A stretch of 64,000 bases of DNA from Vitis vinifera (taxonomy: Eukaryota > Streptophyta > Magnoliopsida > Vitales > Vitaceae), in the NCBI RefSeq assembly GCF_030704535.1, contig NC_081818.1, forward strand, positions 7,553,501-7,617,500, given 5' to 3'. The notes below the pieces were generated by a model, which worked only from the letters and a program-made list of their open reading frames with translations, was not told where the DNA came from and ran no database searches. Shown here one piece after another: positions 33,521 through 45,286 of the stretch; position 1 is the stretch's first letter; the number at the start of each line of letters is the position of its first letter. The position numbers and the translations under genes were made by a program.

Positions 33521-36500
33521 TCAAGTTGGTGCATAGATGTCACACATGCCTAACTTGTCTAAAAATTTTGAGAACACTTGACTTGAGACAACTTTGGTAA
33601 GGATATCGGCCAATTGATCTTCTGATCGAATCTTAGGTAATTCCACAATCTTATCATCCAACTTTTCCTTAATGAAGAATTTATCCACCTCGACATGCTT
33701 TGTACGATCATGTTGTACTGGATTATGAGCAATGTCACATGCGGCTTTATTGTCACAAAACAATCGGATTGTTTGCCTAGATAGGTAAACTAAATCCTGT
33801 AAGAGGAGTCTTAGCCATAATGCCTCACAAAGTCCTAGAGTCATACCTCTAAATTCCGCTTCTGCACTTCAACGACCGACGACATTCTGCTTCTTACTTT
33901 TCCATGTCACAAGATTACCACCTACAAAGGTAAAGTAACCAGATGTAGATTGCCTATCATCCACTGCACCGGCCCAATCAGTATCAGTATATACTTCTAT
34001 ACTCTGATGATCAACATTTTTAGCGAACAAAATTCCCTTCCCAGGAGCATTCTTCAAATACCTCAAAATACGCATGACTGCATTCATATGTTGCTCTCCA
34101 GGATTATGCATGTATTGACTCACTGCACTCAATGCATAAGCAAGATCTGGTCTTGTATGAGCTAAGTACATTAATCTCCCCACAAGTCTCTGGTATCTTC
34201 CCTTATCGATTGATACTTGATTAGGCTCAACACACAATTTCAAACCTTCTTCTATTGGTGTATTAACAGGTTGACACAATGACTTCTTTAATTTGCACAC
34301 CTTCTGACATTGCTTTTCTGACACCATGCATCCTGGTGGAAGATCCATATATACTTCTTCAGATAACTCGCCATGCATAAAGGCATTTTTCACATCGAAT
34401 TGTTGTAATGGCCAATCTAGGTTTGCAGCTAAAGACAATAATACTCGAATTGTGTTGATCTTAGCTACATGTGCAAATGTCTCTGTGTAGTCAATTCCAT
34501 AAGTTTGAGTGTACCATTTTGCTACCAGTCTTGCTTTAAATCGTTCAATACTACCATCTGCCTTGTACTTCACAATATAGATCCAACGACACCCAATTGG
34601 CTTCTTTCCTGGTGGACATTCTACGAGTTCCCATGTTTTATTCTTTTGCAATGATTTCATCTCTTCATTCATGGCTGCTTTCCACCTTGGATCAGCTAAG
34701 GCTTCCTGTACACTGTTAAGAATAGTTACAGTAGATAATTGATTTACAAATGACTTATTTGATTCAGACAAACGATGGGTAGACACATAGTTGCTCATGG
34801 GATATTTGACTTTAGTAGACAATTCAGATTCATATGTGGGTTTAGGAATACCTCTATTATGACGATGTGGTAACCGTTTCATGAAAGGATCATGTTCCAA
34901 ATTAAGAACACCCTCAACAGACGACGATTGGTTTGGTATTTCAGTGAAGACATCTTCGGACCCAAATTGTTGACCACTCATATCCAACTCACCCACTTCC
35001 TGGTTCACTAGTTCAGATTGTCTATATTCATCTTCCTCAGAGATATGATAATCATAATTGAGAGTTTGAATTTCCTTATGGTACTCCCCCTGAAGTTTAG
35101 ACTCAGATGAAAAATACATTGAATCTTCATGAAACACCACATCCATTGTAATATACATTTGTCAAGTTGGAGGATGGTAACATCGATATCCCTTTTTGTG
35201 CAATGCATATCCAACAAACACACATTGCAATGCATGGGAAGTTAACTTGGTGCGTTGGTGCTTGTGTAGATGCACAAATGCCACGCAACTAAAAACACGA
35301 GGAGGTAGATTTGGGACGGTTGGGGCAACTACGACATTAGTAAGAGCTTGGAGAGGTGTTTGAAAGTTAATTGAACTAGAAGGTACCCGATTGATCAAGT
35401 ATGCGGCAGATGTGATTGCTTCTCCCAAATAAGATATCGATGTTTTGGCTGCTATCAAGGAAGCACGAACAACCTCTAACAAGTGTCGATTTTTTTGTTC
35501 AGTGACTCCATTTTGCTGGGGTGTATTGGAACAAGTAGTCTGATGAATGATGTCATGTCCTTCCAAATACTTTTGAAGATCAGAACTTTGATATTCTCCA
35601 CCATTATCACTACGCAGAACCCGAACCTTTGCATTGTACTGAGTTTCAATCATTTTATGAATTTTTTTAAACAACAAGTTCACTTCATCTTTGGTCTTCA
35701 TCAAGCAAAACCATGTCATTCTGGTACAATCATCAATAAAAGTAACAAACCAACGTGAGCCACTCAAAGTTGGGACTTTGGATGGGCCCCAAACATCAGA
35801 ATGTATAACCATAAAAGGAAATGAACTTTTATTCAAAATTAACGGAAACGAAGCACGATGGCTTTTAACCAATTCACAAATATCACAACGGAAACCAGAA
35901 ATATCACTCTTTGCAAACAAACTAGGAAACAATTTTTTAAAATAACCAAATGAAGCATGTCCTAGACGTCGATGCCACAACCAAATTTCAGACTTTTTCT
36001 TCTCCCCCTCAAATCCATCTGCCATCAAGGCTTGTTGCAACTTATTTGAATCCTTTGATTGCAAGTCCAAGTAATAGAGTTTTCCCTGTTTCATACCACA
36101 ACCAATCGTCTGTCTTGTTTGGATGTCCTTAATCACACAAAATTCAGGCCAAAAAATGACAATACAAGATAAGACTGTAGTGATTTGAGAAACTGACAAA
36201 AGATTGTAATCTAAAGATGAAACAACTAAAACAGAATCCAAATTCAAAGTATCAGTAAGAGTTAAGGATCCTTCCCCAATGACTAGGGTTGTGTTACCAT
36301 TGGCTGTGGAAACAATTTTTTGTGAGGAAGGTCTAAGGGGTGAAACCTGTCTAGAATCAAAAGTCATATGATCTGTAGCACCAGAATCAATTATCCATGC
36401 ACTATTAATAACAGGTGTAAAAGTATTTAAAAACTTACCACCATGATCAGTAGCGGCTACCAATGCAGAGGCTTTCTCAGCAACATTAGCCTCTGTTTTT

Positions 36501-36784
36501 ATTTCTGCAACAGTTGTAGTCGAGGTTTTCTTGGAATCCTTCTTCCGTTGATCACGATTATTATAATTAATAACAAAGTGTTGATAGCCTAAACATGATC
36601 TAAAGGTCCATGGTTCAAACCCTCGGTTCCTTATTGTTTTCCTGGTCATACCAAAAGTCGTTGCTTTGAAATTGTGGGATATCCAAACTGGTGGGACCAG
36701 TCTTATTGAAGTGAGTGCATTTGAAGGTTGACTTATCAATATTAGGGCTTGTCTTAGGATGGTTGATCGCTGTCGGACTACCAT
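33521..36784 (-). pseudogene. Copia gag-pol remnant, one frame with two stops and two large deletions
   Basis: One reading frame runs 36784 to 33521, broken only by TGA at 35162-35164 and TGA at 33869-33871. In order: zinc-knuckle remnant in another frame near 36700; protease SAWIIDSGATDHM; gag-pre-integrase WLWHRRLGHASFGYF; integrase with HSDVWGP, FIDDCTR, LRSDNGGEY and NTPQQNGVTEQKNRH; reverse transcriptase start (WKAAMNEEMKSLQKNKTW, FDVKNAFMHGELSEEVYM); RNase H (YTDTDWAGAVDDRQSTSGY, then FCDNKAACDIAHNPVQHDRTKHVEVD). After KVCKLKKSL the frame jumps straight to PVNTPIEEGLKL, so the block with the YVDD polymerase motif, about 110-120 residues by family comparison, is missing in frame. The gag capsid region between the primer site and 36784 is also gone. 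The element cannot encode a working polymerase. Confidence 0.9.
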
Positions 36785-36828
36785 AGCGACAAAATATCCA
36801 GGATTTCAGTTCCCTAACTCTGATACCA

Positions 36829-37109
36829 TCTTCAAATTGATAAATTGTAGTTTTTTCATTCATACTTTCATTCGTCCATGTACAAAGTATATATAGAGGG
36901 TAATCATCATTCTAAGAATAGGAAAGAATGATATAAGGAAATAATAACTAATATCCTAATATCTCAATTTTCCTAATATCTCAATATTCCTAGTATCTCA
37001 ATATTCCTAATATCTCAATATTCATAATATCTCAACTTTCCTAATATCTAAACATTCCTAATATCTCAAAACTAAATGATATAAGGAAAGCATTCCTAAT
37101 ATCTCAACA
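36829..37109 (-). repeat. 5' LTR of the Copia element (281 bp)
   Basis: Partner of 33200-33513. The - strand sequence ends CAATTTGAAGA next to the primer site, so the LTR ends GA rather than the canonical CA. Confidence 0.9.
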
Positions 37110-37114
37110 AACTT

Positions 37115-37599
37115 TAACTAATTTATTTTTTTACATTTAGTCAAATTTATTTTTTTACATTTAGTCAAAACTACATGTAATTAATTTTTTTAATTTAAAA
37201 ATTGAAGGAAGTGAAACTATTTTAAGGTTATTTAATTAAAAGGGTAATTGAAAATTTAATTTTGAAAATCTAACCCTTCATTTTTTTTTAGTCTTATTTT
37301 AATAAAAATGTCCTTATTGTTTTCTTGTAACAATAAAAATTTCTTTTAAAACATATTGTAAATATTTGAAACAGTTAAGGACTTTTATGTCAAAAATAGG
37401 TTACTTAAAAAAACATGAAAATTGATAAATTCATAAATATGGAGAGAATTTTATCCCTTTTAATAAATTATTTTAATATTTATTTTACTTTCTTTAAAAA
37501 AAAAACTGTAATCTATATTTATATATAAAAATTCCTACATTTTATACCAAGCTTCTATGTTTAAAAACAAAAAAAATAGAGAATACATCCAAACATCAC
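37115..37599. other. AT-rich spacer
   Basis: A short duplication (TTATTTTTTTACATTTAGTCAAA) lies at about 37122-37168. No gene or known repeat is recognised. Confidence 0.4.
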
Positions 37600-37895
37600 T
37601 TTAAGTTTTATCATATTTGATTTTTCTTGACATTTTTCATGAGATTTCAAATTCTTTTTCCCTTGATCTCTACAAATATCTATAATCCAAACAAGATTTA
37701 TAGTGATTTAGGGAATCCAAACACAACTTGTACTAGAGGTGTGGGACAATGAAATCGATTGGCCAATCTGGTCTTTCCTAATCCTAGCTAAGACCCTTTC
37801 TCATTCTTCCCTAATTACAAACAATTCGAGCTGGAGCGACAAGGACGGACCACCACTACTTCTTCCAGAGCCATTGATTGAATTTTCTAGAGAAG
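37600..37895. repeat. Diverged duplicated segment, copy 1
   Basis: Shares with 39895-40190 the ordered phrases ATCCAAACAAGATTT/ACCCAAACAAGATTT, GGGACAATGAA, CTTTCTCATTCTTC, ACTACAAACAA/ATTACAAACAA, AGCTGGA.CGA and CATTGATTGAATT/CATTCATTGAATT. Neither copy has a convincing reading frame. Confidence 0.55.
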
Positions 37896-37899
37896 AAGG

Positions 37900-39894
37900 T
37901 AACATGTACAACATTAATGTGCACGGTAGAAATTCTGATTTGTGAGTGGTAATGGCGACTGCCGTCTTTTAATTAGGATTGTCAGGGGGACAAGCCTTGT
38001 TTTAATGACCAAATAGTACATCATGTTAAATGTTGATCATTAAACCTTTCCTTCAAGAATTTTCAGATCTTCAACTTACTGTCTTCTAAAGTCTTCAATC
38101 TTTGAATCTAGGCTTGAATAGCTCCTGACGATTTGAAATTCGTTTCTTTTAGGTTTTGAGAAAGTATTAAGAAAAAAAATATATTCAAGAAAATAATTTT
38201 TTTTATATTTCATTTCTATATTTTAAAATAATTTATTGATTTTGAATCAATTTTTTTTATTTTTCTTCACTTATTATTTTCTTTTACTTTTTCCCTTTAT
38301 TTTATTTCCATCACATTTTTCCTCAAAATTTCCAAAAACCAAACATAGTCTTAGGGTATGTTTGGTTCCAGAGATTTTGAGAGAAAATGCAAAATAAAAA
38401 AAAACATAAAATAAAAATAGAGGAAAAAAAGTGAATGAAAATAAAAAATAAGTTTAAATTTAATAAATAATTTTTATATGTTTATTTGAACTCATTTCAC
38501 TTATTTCTCTTTTTTATAACAATATTAAATAATTTAAAAACATATAAAATTTTAATCAATTTTAATTATATATATATTTTTTTTTATTTTTCACAGTAAA
38601 ACAAAACATAAGATAGTATTTTTTTTTTTCTCTTTTCTTAGTATTTTTTAGTAACCATTTTTTTTTTTTTTTTTTGAGGACACACTTTTTTAGGGATTGA
38701 CAAAGACATAGGGATGGTTTTTCCCTCACTTCTAATTCTTAATTAAAGTTAATGCTTGAGGAGTTTTTGACAATGATTTATATAGTTTTTTATGTTAATT
38801 TTTTTATTTTTTATTTTTTATCTTGGAGTATTGGAAGAGTATTAATGATGACAACAGGGCATATTTTTCCATGCGCCCCATCCTCCTGGGTTTAGTCCGG
38901 ATTTGAGAATTCTTTTAAAACTTGAGATGGGTTCAGATATGACTTTATCCCATCCCGTCCAATTATGTATAATATTAAATAAAAAAATATTTTAATTGAT
39001 GTTTTTCATTTTCAACTTTTTTTCATATATATATAATATCACTTTTCATAAAAAGAAATTATAAACATTTATAATATTTATTTAGTTATAAACTGTGTTT
39101 ATTTTTAATAGAATCTAAATTTTAAAAGTAGAAAAAAATTAAAAATTGAAAAAAAAAAATTAAACAAGGCAAACCTGCCTTGTTTAAAAAAAAATTGTTG
39201 ATAGGGACGACAATTAATTTAAATAAACAAGAAGGGTGGGATGGAGTGAGCCATCTCGGACTCACCATTTTGTCATCCCTAAAGAGTATACTTAGATAAT
39301 TTTAAAATTATTTTTAATGAAAACTAATATTTATCTTTTTAACTATCAAATTCACAATTTTATTTACTAGAATGGTTTACTTACTTCATTTAATTTGAAG
39401 ATAATTTATTTTACTCCAATATGGTTCCCATGTGGAATAAATTTTAATCTAATTTAAGGGAATTATTGTGTAAGGATAAATTTTATTTTGTCACTATCTC
39501 ATATTATAAGTATGTAACATAGTAATTTTTTTAAAAAATATTTGGATAAAAGATGAAATAATTTTGTAAATTTAGTCCTTCCCATGTTTTTTTTTTTAAA
39601 GTATCTCATTTTTTACATAAATGTAATTTGTCATTTGTCATTTGAAGTATTTACACGTAAATTTTTTTTTTTTAAATGTTATTTCTACAAGAAAATAATG
39701 AAGACAATTTTACCCAAATAAAACTAAAAAAATGATAAAAGGTTAAATTTCAAAAATTGGGTTTTTAAATACTTTTTTAAGCAAATAACCCTTTTTTATT
39801 TGGCCATGAATTAACATATGTTATTTCATAAGTTGTCCTTGGATTACACTTAGGTGGTTAATAAATGAAGAATTTAAAAATAAATGAGTATTAA
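37900..39894. other. Intergenic DNA with MITEs
   Basis: Holds a fold-back element at 38345-38690, a repeat with facing ends at about 38857-39285 (GCGCCCCATCC at the left, GGGTGGGATGGAG at the right, of a family built from repeated 'gggatggg' words), T-runs, and otherwise AT-rich DNA. No gene is recognised. Confidence 0.4.
38345..38690. mobile_element. AT-rich MITE, family member 1
   Basis: Begins GGTATGTTTGGTT, runs through 'agaaaatgcaaaataaaa', a central 'aatttaaaaacatataaaattttaat' and 'ttttcacagtaaaacaaaacata', and ends in a T-rich arm. The same order of phrases occurs at 42235-42505 and 50330-50600, which defines a family. Confidence 0.5.
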
Positions 39895-40190
39895 TTTAAC
39901 TAAAGTTTATCACATTTGATGTTTCTTCATATTTTAAATGTGAGATTTTGGATGATCTTTTCCCTCTGCAACCCAAACAAGATTTTAGGGATTTAGAGAA
40001 TCCAACACAGCTTTGTACCGATTTTCATAGATGTGGTCATATGCAGGTAGGGTGGGACAATGAACCCACCAGTCTGACTTTTCCTAGCCAGGGACCTTTC
40101 TCATTCTTCGCTAACTACAAACAAATCTAGCTGGAATGATAGAGACCATAGATGCTTCTTCCACATCCATTCATTGAATTGTTTTTAATA
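39895..40190. repeat. Diverged duplicated segment, copy 2
   Basis: Partner of 37600-37895, same orientation, 2.3 kb away. About 40 bp extra (with CATAGATGTGGTCATATGC) separates the two halves of the match. Confidence 0.55.
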
Positions 40191-41394
40191 TTTCATGAAG
40201 AATTATGTTTTAAGGTGAGACCCGATAATTGATCCAACATCCTCGTATCCTTATATTTGAGTTCAAGACCTAATGGTGAATTGAAAGTTAAATCGAAGAA
40301 CATTAATTTTCAAAATTTCTTAAATTGCCTTTATGGAAGAAGGAAAAAAAAAAAAAATTATGTTTCCACCTCTCTTTCATTCTCTCTCTCCATTCACTTT
40401 CTCTCTTGTTCGTTCACCTCGCCTTTCTCTCACATATTTATTCGTCGGAGTCATGGGATCATGTAGATTGTTGCTAGTTGAGGAGGTGGCACCATTTCCA
40501 TCATTCATTGTTCTCCCAAAAATCATATCCAACCAATTAAATATTGGAGATGAATAGTTAAAAACTATTATTACCAAATGCATTTTTTAAATAACTCATA
40601 AGTGTTTTTTGTCTATAGAATATATAATAAATATTTTTTATAAACACCTCATAAAATATTATTATTATTCTTATTCTTATTCTTTATATATATATATATA
40701 TATAAACTATTTTTTTATATAAATATTTTTAAGATTATAAACAGTTATTTAAATATTTTCTTTATTTAAGGTTACATTTATTTCATGCAAAGAGGTATAT
40801 AAAGAGAATATAATGGAGCACAAATTAGATGAAAATCACCTTAAATAGGGATTTAATAGAAAACATGAAATTATGAGAAAAAAAATAAATGAAATTTAAG
40901 ATAAAGAATCTAAGAAAATAAATTAAAACTAATGACATAAAAATCATAAAATCTTCAAAATTATAATTACAACTAAAAATTTTAAATTTAATAACTCGAT
41001 AATTTAAATTAATGATTTTTCTATTAAAAAAAAGTACAAATGTTACAAAAATATTTTTCGTTCATTTTTAATTCTATTTAAATATGAATTTTTAATCTCC
41101 GCTAAAATTATTTTTATAAAGGTAAAATAGTAATATATATGTAATAAACACTTTAAATATGATTAATTTTAATTTTATTTTCTATGTTTTAATTTTGGTA
41201 GAGAAGGTCTTAATGACATAGTTTAATGAAAAATATTGATAATTTGTCTTCAACAGTTATTATATGTTGTTTATATTGTTTTAAGTCATTTGAAACAATA
41301 ACACTAATGTGTTATTCATTTACGTCAATTTGATTTCACAAAAAATGTAGGACCTAAATATTGTGGTTAATCCTCCTTCATCGGGGATGAAAAT
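40191..41394. other. AT-rich intergenic DNA
   Basis: A pyrimidine-rich stretch at 40360-40440 has only short frames without recognisable products. An (AT)n run lies at about 40687-40703. No gene is recognised. Confidence 0.35.
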
Positions 41395-41890
41395 ATGCTA
41401 AGAAATAATATTGTTAAAACTACTTATATGAAATATGCAATTACAAATTTTGGATAATGAAATTTAAAATTCGAATTGAAATAATTTTAGATGACAAGAA
41501 AAAAAATGGTTCAAAATCGATTAAAATTCTACACAAATAGTAGTTTTGTACATCCCTTGTACAATTAATACATTTACATCGAACCGTTAATGTAACATTT
41601 TTGCACAATGGTGCAAATTTCATATATTTGTATGAATAATGTATTCATATAGATATGTGGATCATGTTTCCAATAATTTGGTTCAAAAAAAGGTGAAAGA
41701 CTTAAAAGAATAAATTTTTTCTCCAAATATTATTAATGAGGTAAGTATTAAAATTATCGTACGTAAATTAAATAAAGACTATAAGATGGGTGTGTGATGA
41801 AGGAACGTGTAACATGAGAGTGTAATGGGGTGATAAGAAAAAAAATGGATTGATCGAAATCCTTCAATAAAAGTATTTGTTACATCTCAC
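41395..41890. repeat. Solitary copy of the ~345-bp repeat found in tandem at 46.6-47.8 kb
   Basis: Shares in order TATGCAATTACAAATTTTGG, 'attaaaat.ct.cacaaatagtag', CTTGTACAATTA, TTGCACAATGGTGCAAATTTC, ATCATGTTTCCAAT, 'attaatgaggtaagtatt' and TAAATAAAG with the array units. It is outside the TIR element that carries the array. Confidence 0.6.
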
Positions 41891-42234
41891 ATTAGATAAA
41901 AGAGAAATTTTTTGGCATTATATAAATATGAGTCGTTACATTAATCCTCTTTAATATTTTTTATATTATAATCAAATATGAAAAATCATTTGCAAATCAA
42001 ATTTCTAGGCTTTAGTAATTTAATTAGATCAAAAATTAATATTCATGTCTGAAACTTGCACGTGCCTCGCATTTAATATTTTGTGAGCCATAGTTATGAC
42101 GTGTATAATCAATGAATCGATAAATGTACATGTCTAGAGCATCGGTAGTGGAGATAGACTATACTTTATGACAACACATTTTAATTGCCCATTTTGAATT
42201 AATTTTAATTATAAATTTCAATGTAATGATTTTT
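41891..42234. other. Spacer upstream of class I PR-4
   Basis: No gene or clear repeat. Confidence 0.4.
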
Positions 42235-42505
42235 TTGCTTCTTAAAAATATGTTTGATTTAAAAAAAAATCAAAAAAAAAATGAAAGAAAATATCAGTGA
42301 AAGAAAGTTTAAAAATAGATCTAAAATTAATAAATTTTCTTTATAATTTATTTTAACTTTTTTTTATATATAAAAATTCAATAATTTGAAAATATATAAA
42401 ATTTTAATTAATTTTAATTATATTTTATTTTCTTTTGTATTTTTATAATAAAATTAAAAAAAAAAATCATTTTTTAATGCTTTTTCAGAAACCAAAAATA
42501 GCTTT
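42235..42505. mobile_element. AT-rich MITE, family member 2
   Basis: Same phrase order as 38345-38690: ATGTTTGATTT at the left, 'aatttgaaaatatataaaattttaattaatttta' in the centre, and 'tttttcagaaaccaaaaatagc' at the right. It lies about 270 bp upstream of the class I PR-4 start. Confidence 0.5.
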
Positions 42506-42729
42506 AAAAAAAGGATGTTAGTTCTCATGTTGACATTCAAACAAATAGCTATCTCAAGACCATTGAATATGTCTTAATTGGCTTATCCAGAAGGTTTTAT
42601 TTCATCCACCCAAAGTGGGTTGTTGCCCCCACTAACTCGTCCCTATTACATTCAACTCATGGATATGAAATTCAAATTGAATTCCATAACCTCTACCTCA
42701 CATCCTTTTCAAACCACAAGCCACTTCCA

Positions 42730-42735
42730 TATAAA
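42730..42735 (+). promoter_or_regulatory. TATA box of the class I PR-4 gene
   Basis: TATAAA lies 36 bp upstream of the first codon base's neighbour, the same spacing as in the class II gene (TATA to ATG about 40 bp). Confidence 0.55.
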
Positions 42736-42770
42736 CTCAGTGCTGATACACCAAAAATCATACAACCAAA

Positions 42771-43971
42771 ATGGAGGGGAAAATCATATACATGGTGGCG
42801 GTGCTGCTATCTTTAGTGGCTTGTGCCGCAGCCCAACAGTGCGGCCGCCAGGCCGGTGGCCGGACTTGTGCCAACAACCTCTGCTGCAGTCAGTATGGCT
42901 ACTGCGGAACAACGGCTGAGTACTGTTCTCCATCCCAAAGCTGTCAAAGTAACTGCCAATCCGGCGGAGGTAGCAGTGGTGGCGGCGGCACAGGTGCTAG
43001 TGCAAGTAACGTGAGGGCTACTTACCATTACTACAATCCGGAGCAACATGGATGGGACTTGAATGCAGTGAGCGCCTACTGCGCCACTTGGGATGCCAAC
43101 AAGTCCTTGGCATGGCGCAGCAAGTATGGGTGGACTGCTTTTTGTGGACCTGCTGGCCCTACTGGCCAAGCTGCCTGTGGCAAGTGCTTGAAGGTAAGAT
43201 CAATCATATGAAACCGGTTCCTCAATTTCTCATGTATGTTTGTTTTTTCTTAACATTTTGTTGAAATTTATATGTTTTTATAAAATTTAATCACATTTAG
43301 TGTGATATCCCACGTTGAATAAGTACGAGCTTATTTTAATCTTGTACACACATTTTAAAATCGTGAGGTTCATTTGGATGAACAGCAGACTACATGGATG
43401 AATACGGGTTTTGAAATCTTTATAATAAAAATTTTCAAGTGTGAGAAATATTAAAAACACTTTATAAACTTACCATCAAACACATTCTAAACTTGTTTAT
43501 AAATAGTACCATGATTGCTTAATCTAATCATTCTTTCTCGAAGTGCTGGAGCTTCTCCATACCTCTGTTATTTGTTTTCCGGGTCAAATTCTTCTTGGTA
43601 TCCATCTCTATCCTGAATTTGGAGGGTCCAGTAGCGAGAAACTCTAGTAATTTCTTAGAAAAAAAGAAACTATTAGTAATTAAAGCCAGTAATTCAAACT
43701 ACAATATCTTTCGCAAATATTTATTTAGACAACAATTTTATTTTTATCCTACAAATTTTAATTTTGATAGCGACTTTATGTGAACTGGCCATAATTGCAG
43801 GTCACAAATACTGGCACGGGGACACAAGCAACAGTGAGAATTGTGGATCAATGCAGCAATGGAGGACTGGATTTGGATGTCGCAGTATTCAACCAACTGG
43901 ACACTAATGGGGTTGGCTATCTCCAAGGTCACCTTATAGTCAACTACCAGTTCGTGGACTGTGGTGATTAA
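42771..43971 (+). CDS. PR4: Pathogenesis-related protein 4, class I (hevein plus barwin), two exons, 197 aa
   Basis: Secreted, chitin-binding defence protein of the hevein-like / wound-induced type. Exon 1 is 42771-43193 and exon 2 is 43801-43971, joined between codons (CGKCLK then VTNT). Residues 1-21 are a signal peptide ([13 protein letters not shown]). Residues 22-64 are a hevein domain with all eight Cys (24, 33, 38, 39, 45, 52, 58, 62) and the chitin-binding loop [13 protein letters not shown]. Residues 65-77 are a Gly/Ser hinge, and about 78-197 are the barwin domain, ending NYQFVDCGD. No vacuolar tail follows the barwin domain, so it is probably apoplastic; hevein itself carries an extension. 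The 607-bp intron is much longer than in the class II gene and contains repeat sequence. The signal peptide and barwin parts are close to the class II gene at 32012. Start choice: the first ATG after the TATA box, giving a good signal peptide. Confidence 0.95.
43290..43500. repeat. Repeat remnants in the class I PR-4 intron
   Basis: TGTGATATCCCACGTTGAATA and GAGGTTCATTTGGATGAAC resemble a common grape interspersed repeat. About 43405-43495 has arms of the fold-back family seen at 9568-9806 ('ttttcaagtgtgagaaatattaaaaacactt'). This explains the long intron. Confidence 0.4.
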
Positions 43972-44293
43972 ATCACTACTCTTCTTATTGGTATGATCAA
44001 ATAGTAAGAGATCTTGTCACCAAGAGAAATAAACATGAAGCGAATAGCTTTGTGGAATATTTAATAAAATGATGTCAAGTCTAAGCTTGACTTCACCCTA
44101 AATATGCAAGAGACGTTGAAAAATTACACCATCTGTCTACCACAAGCTTTCATATCCATATCACAACAAACTAATATAAGTTAATCCTTTAGCTTCTTCA
44201 ACTATCATCATTGGATTGATTCTTCAAATTAGACTTCCCGATACCCATCCAAGTCGAGGAATAAATAATTCTTAGAATAATCAATACATGTAG
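43972..44293. other. 3' flank of class I PR-4
   Basis: AATAAAATG at about 44071 is a likely polyadenylation signal, at a similar distance from the stop as in the class II gene. No further gene. Confidence 0.4.
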
Positions 44294-45286
44294 GTCATGT
44301 TTGATACATGATAATGAGGAATGAGAATGATTTTTTTTTTTTTTTCAGATCTATTTTTTTAAAATATAAATTAATTTGATAATTCTAATTCTTGTATTTG
44401 GATGTATATAAAAATATAAGATTAAAATGATTATTTATTTCGGTTTTAATATTAAGTAACAAAACAACAAGAATGAGAGTTAAAAAAAAAGGGAAATAAA
44501 TTGAAAATAATATTTATACATATAGTTGAATGAAAATAATATTTTATTTTCATTCAAAAAAAAAAAAAACTCCCACATTATATATAGTTTAAAATAATTA
44601 AAAAAAAAACATTTTTTTTGCTAAATAATAAACCTATTTTAGCTTATGATTTAAAAACATTTAAAAAAAATTAATACTATTGTTTGGTTGTTGTTATTAA
44701 GAAACAATTTTTAAAAAATAATAAGTTTAATCATTTTTAAAAATAGTATTAACCATTATTAATTTTAAATTATTATTATTATTTATTTTTAACAAAATAA
44801 ATCAATTATGCTTTTATAAGATGTTAATATCCATATTTTTTTATAATATTTATTAAAAATATATAATTTATGATTTTATTATAATATTACTATTAATATT
44901 TTATTAAAAATATTTTTAAATTTATTTGTAATTAAAAAAATTAATAAGACTTGAATTAAATTTATTTTATATTATATAAATTAAATTTATAATTTGTTTA
45001 TTAAAAAATCAAAATAATAATGATTTTTATAAACAACTCAACCAAAAAAGTTTTTGGTTTTTTAAATGTTTAAAAAGTGTTTTTAAAAAATAACTTGTAT
45101 AAAGGAATCAAAATACCTTCATTCTAAGAATGAACTGAAATCCACTTTTAAATGAAATTTTATTTGTTTTGTTATCATTAGTAACTTCATTCTTATCATC
45201 ACTTAAATTATTCAAACAAATAAATGAATGAGAAAATGAATAAGATGATCATTCCTGACCTCATTCCCACATACCAAACATAGTTG
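44294..45286. mobile_element. MITE-like element of about 1 kb with terminal inverted repeats
   Basis: The left end ATGTTTGATACATGATAATG with GAGGAATGAGAATGA is mirrored by the complement of the right end (ATGTTTGGTATGTGGGAATG with GAGGTCAGGAATGA). The interior is AT-rich without coding frames. hAT-like by its 'tgtttggta' ends, but the target duplication was not resolved. Confidence 0.5.

Larger units (their letters stand above)
33200..37109 (-). mobile_element. Copia retrotransposon with two LTRs, internally deleted (3910 bp)
   Basis: Near-identical LTRs lie at 33200-33513 and 36829-37109, flanked by GACTT (33195-33199) and AACTT (37110-37114), a 4-of-5 target duplication. Read on the - strand, the LTR starts TGTTGAGATATTAGG and is followed by the primer-binding site TGGTATCAGAG (36828-36818). 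A purine tract TTGAGGGGGAG lies just before the 3' LTR. The internal region keeps protease, gag-pre-integrase, integrase, part of reverse transcriptase and RNase H, but the gag core and the polymerase active site are deleted. High LTR identity suggests recent insertion. It lies between the class II and class I PR-4 genes. Confidence 0.9.

Noticed and set aside
36608..36625. GGTTCAAACCCTCGG resembling a tRNA T-arm
   Set aside because: No acceptor, D or anticodon arms fit around it, and it lies within the Copia gag remnant.
42578..42919. 113-codon frame overlapping the class I PR-4 start
   Set aside because: Out of frame with the well-supported PR-4 protein. Runs across its TATA box and leader.
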